A stretch of 64,000 bases of DNA from Fasciola hepatica (taxonomy: Eukaryota; Platyhelminthes; Trematoda; Plagiorchiida; Fasciolidae), in the NCBI GenBank assembly GCA_948099385.1, contig CANUEZ040000107.1, positions 3,658,001 to 3,722,000 of the forward strand, written 5' to 3'. Both the position numbers and the translations under genes were made by a program. This document shows, in pieces, positions 57,006-64,000 of this stretch (within the stretch, counting starts at the first letter, position 1; every line of letters begins with the position of its first letter). Below the pieces are notes generated by a model. That model made no database searches and was not told where the DNA came from. It worked only from the letters and a program-made list of their open reading frames with translations.

Positions 57006-58055
57006 TCACCGGTAGCTTACGGCGATATGGTCAATTTGACTAAAAGTACCCGTAGAGTTAGAGCGCCATGTCGCTGTGCGACGCGAGCTGTGTCGGAAAT
57101 TTGTGCTAGACAAGAACAATCGATTGTCTGCACAAAATTGGAGAAGCCTATCCCCGTTATCTGTGCGCTCAGCGGATAAAGCACAACGCCCACCTAAACA
57201 GGCTTCTGACACACTGAGTTTGCCAACTTGTGCATTGAAGTCACCAGCTAGCACTACAATGTCGGAACCTTTACTGCTGCGAACGAGAGTGGCGAGGGCA
57301 TCATAGAACTCATCTTTCTGCAAGTCTGAGCTGCAGTCCGTTGGGGCGTACGCCAAGATCACGAACAAATTGCGTTTAACACAACTATCCTTTCGAACGC
57401 CGACTGACCCTTGGAGTCTCGCAGCACATAAACGACTGTTAACAGGGATCCAGTCTAATAGGGCAGCCTCAGCCTTGTCAGTCAAGACAATTCCTACACC
57501 ACGTTGACCCACAGCCCTAGCTGCTTCGTCTCCTGAGGTGCGCAGAATATACCTCGATGATATACCTGGAGCAGTTAGCTGAATTACATTGCTCGAATCC
57601 TGGATACGCGTTTCGCTTAAGCAGCAAACATCAATCTTCAGAGAGTTCATTGTGAGGGCTAGGCACGCCTGCTGACCGGCCTGCATGAGTGTACGCACGT
57701 TGAAGGAGCCGAGATTCAGAGGCTGACGTGGCTTGAGAAAATGTGAGTTACCAGTCAGAGGATTATTCCCGACACTATTTGACAGTGAATCGTTGCGAGT
57801 ATCGACCGTGTTATCAATGGGAGCATTATGGGTGGATAGATGGGGCAAAGAGATGTGGTCGAGGACAGAAGACAAACATTGAATAACAGAGAGGGAACTC
57901 TGAGCAGTAGCACACTTATCACTACCCACCCCGCTCGATGCAGTGGGCAGCGCGGTCCTGATTAGCCTGCGCGACGACCGATGCAGTATGGAATTCTTTG
58001 TAGTCGTGCAGTTCATGGGAGATGTTGGACGGGTACTGCTAGGGTGTCCAGCCAC
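57006..58055 (-). pseudogene. RTE copy C endonuclease domain
   Basis: A leader of about 115 residues is followed by LGSFNVRTLMQAGQQACLAL, CCLSETRIQDSS (catalytic Glu), VVLAGDFNAQVGKLS (catalytic Asp and Asn) and FSQIDHIAVSYR. This is the apurinic-type endonuclease of RTE elements, which nicks the target to prime reverse transcription. The frame ends at TGA where copy B has TGG. Without that stop it runs straight into the downstream frame. Confidence 0.88.
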
Positions 58056-59208
58056 AAAGCAGGAGAACGATTAGGGTCCTCATCCAAAGCCTTTAGTTCT
58101 GACAAGAACCTATCCACAAGGCAGCGGGATGGCTTAGTGGAAGCCCATTTGCTTGGATCAATTATTCTTCCACTGGTTTTTCCGACTGAGTTGCCAGCTC
58201 AAATCAGCCCCCAACCTGGAGGACCAGGGGACTGGACTTTGTCTAGCCTCTACCCACTAACCTTTCAGGCGTGATTGTATCTCCTGCTTGGGGAAGCCAT
58301 CCCGTATAGCTTTTTGGGTTATAGAGGCACGCAAGCCATCACACCACGTCAAGTTGGTCTCCTGGTGACGGCAAAAATTAAACTTTGAAGAAATTACGGC
58401 AGAAAATTATCTTGGTAATGCATTACTGTTGTGTTTTAGAGACCAATCATATTAATCGCAGTCAAGCAACGTTTGTGGGCACAGTTAATAAATGCGCGCC
58501 AGCCACCTTTCCTACTACTGTGAGAAGGGGAGACGAAATGAATCAGCTTATATCTCACCACGTAGGACACCTGGGACATAACACATCCTGGGGAATGGGC
58601 CCAGCTGTTTTTATAGTTCTCAACTTGAACGGGTTGGACCGAGATTGGGAATTGATAATAAGTATGGTGATCAGCCAATAAGAGGAAAGCCTGTGAGCAT
58701 CGACTGAGCTCCAAAAATAAAATCAACAATCAACTGATGGTTAGGAGGAGGAAAAAAACAATATGAAATCGACGGAAGAGACAAAATGCAGATACCGGCA
58801 CCAATTTTACGTTGCTCTCCATGGTTGCAACCGCCGTCTCTAAAGACCTAAGCAGAACAATAAGGAGGGGCAAAATAAACGTCATAGTTAAAAGCTCTCA
58901 CTGACAACGGAATTTCTTGGGGCTACGTGTTTGTAGATGTAGTATAATATTAACAGTGGCCCGTAGGGTTCTCAAGAAACGAAATTACTTTTTTCTCTAC
59001 ACGAACGAAAATTTCCACTTACAAGTATCGTTTAGTGTCGGTCAAACACAAATACTCATTCGACTAGACCCTTGCGCGAACACGCTGCTGAGTCTCGATT
59101 TACTCAGCTTACGTAGCGGCATCGAATTTTTTTCAGATGACAAACGACTACGAGTACTTATGATGACAACAGGTCATATTGAACCTCAGTCTACTCCATC
59201 ACCATCAC

Positions 59209-60249
59209 AACGAAACCGCCCTCGGACGCGGGGCGACAGCTTGTACCCCCGGGACACAAAGAGCTATGAGGAGTGGCTCCCTTAGGCTAGAAATGAAATC
59301 GTGCCTGGCAAGTTGGTGAGTACAAGCCAGACGAAGTCCAGTCTCCGAACCAGTTGATGGGAAACACCTGGTCCTAACCACTGTGTATCTAGAGAGGACA
59401 CCAGCGAATAAACAAGGAGAAAAACAGTTTACCGGTCTAAAAACCTCCACTGGATGGACGTAGGAGTGGAGTACTTGGGGTTTCTCCCGACGATGGGAAA
59501 AGTCATCACATTTCATTGGGCACCTTTCGCCCACCAAATCTGGGCAGCCCTCACTTCAAATGATACTGCCCCGCTCAAATTCCACTAGCTCAATTGGGTG
59601 CATGGGGCTAAAGACTGAATCCGAAAAGCGGATCGATAACAAGGCATCAGCGAAGGCGACAGAAGGCGTGCAACAGTAAGGTCTCAAATCACACACCAGA
59701 AGTTCCTCCACGGGTGCTTGGGTCACATTCCTAACTACCTTGTGGATCAGAATTTTGAGTCGGAGGCTCTGGTTAGGGTTCCCCAAAAAACCTATCTGCC
59801 GTGTGGGCGGCCGTGAAGCATGATTAGCTCAGAAGCCTTCAGCATCCCTCCTGTAAAAAGTCATGCTAGTTTCCTCTCCTCCAGTTTAAGGTCGATGCAA
59901 AGTGACACGGGATATTTTGGCTCTGAAGAAAATAACAATTCGAAGTAGGACATAAACCAAACACACTTTTTGAGCCGATGCGTTCACTTTACTTGGCTAC
60001 ATTCAACATTCGCACAATGTCCGATACGACAGCAGGCTGCATCCGCTAGAACTCGTGAAATTCTCGAAAAAGATTTATGGTATTTTTTCGATGCGGGCAT
60101 ACAAGATCACATATTACCCCACAAGCACAACCTCAGTCCCTCGCTTTAATCTTGGCTTATCAGGTGATCCAGTAAGCAGTTCTCGTGGCCAAGCTGGCAT
60201 CAGGGTCGTTTTGAGAACGACTGCTGAGCGTGAACTACTTGAGTAGTTT
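59209..60249 (+). mobile_element. RTE 5' fragment, plus strand, unit 2
   Basis: Duplicate of 52450-53490, differing at 60093. Confidence 0.72.
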
Positions 60250-60763
60250 TTTCTTATTTTGTCACTAAATGTATTCTCCGAATCTTACTCTACTGCTTTC
60301 TCGTAACATCCCCTGATCTATTTAGGAGAGATTTTATCACTCTTGACCGCGGCTCGATCTTTATCAGTCGTGTTTCTAATGATACCCATAGACCCTCTTA
60401 TCTCCAAAGTTTGCGACTTACAAATTACAGCCTGTGAAAAGTTTGTCATGAAGATTCTTGCGGACTTCATCCATTCCCTGTACCGTGACTTATCTGCATA
60501 CCATTTGCATCCCTCTACACGTTTCGCATTTAGACACATCTGCTCAAACAAATTTCTTTCGCAACTCTACAGCGCTTTATTTAGTGCGTGTTCTAGTTAA
60601 CAAGATGAATGTCACAGGAACTTCGCATGAACCTCGATGGCTGAACTAGCATTTTTGCAGCTTTTATTTTTTACGCTTATTTTAGGATGATGTTTAGTTT
60701 CCCTCCTCCTGGCTGAAATGTGGATTTGCTAACTTGTTGAAGTCTTCAATATAATACAGTGGA

Positions 60764-60765
<2 letters not shown>

Positions 60766-60850
<85 letters not shown>
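60766..60850. repeat. (TA)n tract, unit 2
   Basis: 24 bases longer than its counterpart in unit 1. Confidence 0.95.
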
Positions 60851-60851
<1 letters not shown>

Positions 60852-60896
60852 TGACAGCAAGTAGAATGTAAATGGGTGGACAACATTCGCCCGGGA

Positions 60897-60939
60897 GCAT
60901 ATGACCGGTTTCGCGGTTGCTGTCGCTCGTCAGGTATGC
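60897..60939 (-). ncRNA. Hammerhead ribozyme, slightly altered, unit 2
   Basis: Identical to 54114-54156. Confidence 0.75.
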
Positions 60940-61018
60940 GTACCCGGTACTCCTCTGCTCAATAATTTTCATATTTCTACACCCCCTTATTATATCGTCG
61001 CTATCTATATGTATATAT

Positions 61019-61300
61019 TTAGTGGCAAATCAAAAAATAACAGCTTGGGCGGCACCAAACTGTCCGAGTATACGAATTTGAAAAGACAATCCATTTAGTT
61101 TTCTTCACGTAATTAGGAATGTGAGAAGACCACTGTATATTGATGCTGATTGCGACGTTTAAGTATTTGACCGAGTCAACTCTGGAAATGGGGACGGTGT
61201 TGATGACCGATTGCTCATTTGGGTAGGAGGAACGAGAAAAGAAGCAAGTGCACTCGAACATTTGAAAGAGGTGAGATGAAGGCCAGATTGGGACGATAAC
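61019..61300 (-). pseudogene. CR1/Jockey-group LINE scrap, unit 2
   Basis: Duplicate of 54236-54520 with the same VDSVKYLNVAIS motif. Confidence 0.6.
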
Positions 61301-64000
61301 TCATCATCATCATCATCATCGTACAGCGTTAAACAGTAGGGCAAGCCCCACTGACCACTGCCTTTCTCACCATGTTGCACGTTGAATTAAAAAGTATGAA
61401 TATACAAGATGGAGAGGGAGTGGACCTACACAGGTGGGAAAAGGAAAGAATGCCCTAGTAGCCAACACACGGAATACACAGTCTAACTGTACAAACGTAC
61501 ACCGTTCAAACATTCTGATTCGATAGAAAGTGACAACACGATCGCCACTGTTCGCGGTTCGCAGCCATATCCTTCAGTGTCTCCAGCCAACTGGTAGACG
61601 GATCTTTTGGACCCCAACCACGAAGACGTGAAGCACCTACTTTTCCTAAGTCTGCCGTACATTTTCTCATTCCTCGTTGCCACGTCATCTGTTGACCTCC
61701 ACGTGGTCTCTTCCACTCCCTAGGAGGAACGGAGAATAGGACACGGTATGGTAGACGTGTGTTTGCCATACGTAACACGTGTCCCAATCAACGAAGTCTA
61801 CTAAGTTGGATACGCTGTGACAAAACGTTCTCTGAATTAGTACCCAATACTCGCTTTCTGACCTCATCGTTGCTTACTCGGCTATTCCACCCAATCCTAG
61901 CGATACTACGTAAACATCGATGGTCGAAAACCTCAAGACGACGAATATCTTCAGCACGCAGACTCCAAGTTTCGCAACCATACAACAAAACTGAACGCAC
62001 AGTGGCACAGTATACACGACCTTTCAACTTCAGTGAAATATCGGATCGGCGCCACAAGTGCTTCAGTCCAGCGTACGCCGCCCGAGCTTTGGATATCCGC
62101 GTGCTAACCTCTACTACTGTGCTCCCATCCGTCGTCACGCAGCTACCGAGGTAGGTGAAGTGGTCGACAACTGACAGCACCTCCCCATCGAGCATCAAGC
62201 TCGGAATTGTTGACGTCCAGTCTTGTAACATCACCTTGCACTTTGAAGGTGCAAAGCGCATGCCGAATGGAGCTACAGCTCTTGCGAGATTATCTAGTGC
62301 ACGCTGAGCATGTTCCATGGATTCGAACAAGCAGACAACGTCGTCTGCGTAATCTAAGTCACATAGCTTTTCACTATCTCCTAGTTCGACCCCTACATCC
62401 TGAAGATTTTGCAGCCCACTCTCCATTATTTCGTCCATGACGAAGTTGAACAGGAATGGAGACAAAGGGCATCCCTGCCGAACACCACTGGTCGTTTCGA
62501 ACCCACCGGATAGTTCGCCGTAAACCCTTACGCGGCCAGAAGTATGAGAATACAATGATCTCATTAGGTTCACGAACTTCTGGGGCATACCTTTTCGATG
62601 AAGAGTACTGAAAAGCGATGTTCGATCAACTGAATCGAAGGCGCCTTTCAGGTCTAAGAAAAGCATTATTGTTGGTCGGCGGTGCGTGTGACGCGTTTCA
62701 AGAAGTCGGCGAAGAGTAAAAATCTGGTCGATGCATCCTCGACCTGGGCGGAATCCAGCCTGCTGTTCGCGGACATTCCTCTCGCGATCCGGTGTAAGAC
62801 GGTGCAGTAAAATCGAAGCTAATACTTTGGTGACTATCGGGATTAAGCTAATCCCACGATGATTACTGCAGTCATTGCGTATTCCCTTCTTGAAGATGGG
62901 AACAATCAATGACTCGCTCCATATTAACGGAATACGCTCCTCGTTCCAAAAGTCACGGAGCAAGGCGGTTAGTGATTTTATCAACGCCTCACCACCCAGT
63001 TTGAAAAGAACTGGGGGAAGTTCGTCGGGACCTGCCGCTTTCCCCCGCCTTAGTAATCGAATACATGACTCTACTTCTACTTCTGATGGGGGCTCAAGTG
63101 ATACCACCCAAGGAGTCACAGTTGTTGACACGGGAGTAACTACACTAGCGTGCGGCCAGCTAAACTGTTCCTTGAAGTACTCGGCCCATCGGTCAAGCCT
63201 TTGCTGTTTGTTATGGATGGGTTCTCCATTCCTATTGCAAATCGCTTCACTGACCTGAGTTCGCCGTCCACTGGTGTCACGAATAAGTTTGAACAGTCTT
63301 TGACTGTTACCTGAAGCAGCTGCCACTTCCATTTCTTCGGCTACCCTAACCCACCAATTTTCGCGATCCTTCTTAAGGCTTCGCGTAACTTGTCTTTGCA
63401 GCTTTCTCCGCATCTTATTCATCTCCTTACGGTTCGAGAGCTGACGCTTTTGCTCCATTATACTCAGCGACTCTTGCGAGATCCAGTGTCTTTGATGGAC
63501 AACGGATCCAGGACCACAGGCAAAACCTGCTGCAACGTGCATCGCCTGTTTGATATGAGACCAATGCTCATCTACATTACTGTTCTCCGTGGATCCTAGC
63601 TCATGTGCTAACTTCTGCTCATAACATGTGCAAACTTCTGGATCACACAAACGTTGCACGGCTAATCCGGTTTGCGGTTTGCGACGATGGCCATGGAGCT
63701 GGAGAGATAATCGCATTAAAACTAAGGCATGGTCCGACTCTACGTACGTGGACCAGTAGGATCTACAGTTCTGAACAGAACTGCGTCACCGGTAGCTTAC
63801 GGCGATATGGTCAATTTGACTAAAAGTACCCGTAGAGTTAGAGCGCCATGTCGCTGTGCGACGCGAGCTGTGTCGGAAATTTGTGCTAGACAAGAACAAT
63901 CGATTGTCTGCACAAAATTGGAGAAGCCTATCCCCGTTATCTGTGCGCTCAGCGGATAAAGCACAACGCCCACCTAAACAGGCTTCTGACACACTGAGTT
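61301..64000 (-). mobile_element. RTE-type LINE copy D, 5' part outside the window
   Basis: Duplicate of copy C: RT frame 61788-63716 with YADD, TGA at 61788-61790 and at 63786-63788, and the endonuclease frame entering from the window edge. The translated RT is identical to that of copy C. Confidence 0.92.

Larger units (their letters stand above)
51393..58151. repeat. Tandem duplication unit 1 (6759 bp)
   Basis: From 51393 the sequence repeats at +6759. The offset becomes 6783 after the TA tract and 6780 after the CAT tract. Sampled stretches are identical apart from 53334 (A) versus 60093 (G). Left of 51393 the alignment continues at lower identity because both sides are RTE 5' sequence. 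The unit holds an RTE 5' end, a spacer, an opposite-strand RTE 5' fragment, a (TA)n tract with a hammerhead repeat, a LINE scrap and RTE copy C. Confidence 0.93.
54521..58380 (-). mobile_element. RTE-type LINE copy C, nearly intact
   Basis: Complete from a 5' leader (about 58380-58056) to a (GAT)n tail at 54521-54541. One frame from 58055 to 54726 covers about 1,110 codons, broken only by TGA codons at 57006-57008 and 55008-55010. The endonuclease and reverse transcriptase are described in the separate entries. Sequence right of 58151 is shared with the copy B 5' region, so the element looks like a recombinant. Confidence 0.92.
58152..64000. repeat. Tandem duplication unit 2 (runs off the window)
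   Basis: Repeats unit 1 in the same order: spacer from 58152, plus-strand RTE 5' fragment at about 59209-60249, TA tract, hammerhead, LINE scrap, RTE copy D. The window ends within copy D, so the right junction is not visible. Confidence 0.93.

Noticed and set aside
54726..58055. Selenocysteine or recoded TGA in RTE
   Set aside because: No insertion signal can be identified and Trp, not Cys, is the aligned residue; mutation is simpler.

Overview
The window is a TE-rich stretch of a flatworm nuclear genome, most likely a digenean trematode with a large genome. The reasons are the long introns, RTE-type and CR1/Jockey-type LINEs, Gypsy LTR elements resembling trematode CsRn1-type elements, Penelope-like fragments with GIY-YIG endonuclease, a mariner-type transposon, tRNA-headed SINEs and hammerhead ribozymes. 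The species cannot be fixed from sequence alone. Only two host genes are recognisable. One is the terminal exon of ENY2 (SAGA/TREX-2 subunit) on the plus strand at 2183-2334. The other is a glutathione synthetase gene (GSS) on the minus strand. Its last seven exons run from about 42608 down to 10966 with compatible intron phases, so the gene exceeds 31 kb, and its introns hold most of the mobile DNA. The two genes are convergent.

Layout: 1-733 Penelope-like 3' fragment; 865-1690 inverted RTE 5' fragment; 2183-2455 ENY2 last exon and 3' UTR; about 4.2-6.5 kb degraded LINE on the minus strand; 8370-9252 composite RTE copy with a 13-bp target-site duplication; 9.8-10.5 kb older RTE remnant; 10966-42608 GSS. 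GSS introns hold two nearly identical RTE 3' fragments, a SINE with a decayed hammerhead ribozyme, a tRNA-headed SINE family, a Gypsy element inserted into a mariner copy, a second Gypsy element on the minus strand, a second mariner copy, an apparently intact hammerhead ribozyme at 37435-37477, and two diverged LTR-like sequences. From 42.9 to 47 kb lie long (TA)n tracts, ribozyme-element debris and more SINEs. From 47.5 kb to the end there are three minus-strand RTE copies (B, C, D). C and D belong to a nearly identical 6.76-kb tandem duplication whose breakpoint falls inside the RTE 5' region.

The most interesting signal is a family of short repeats carrying a type I hammerhead ribozyme with a minimal palindromic helix III, associated with (TA)n. 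One copy has every core base and lies in sense orientation in a GSS intron. A separate tRNA-derived SINE, also in sense orientation in a GSS intron, carries a second hammerhead with intact stems and two mutated core bases. All domain calls come from reading translated sequence and family motifs; no database search was run.
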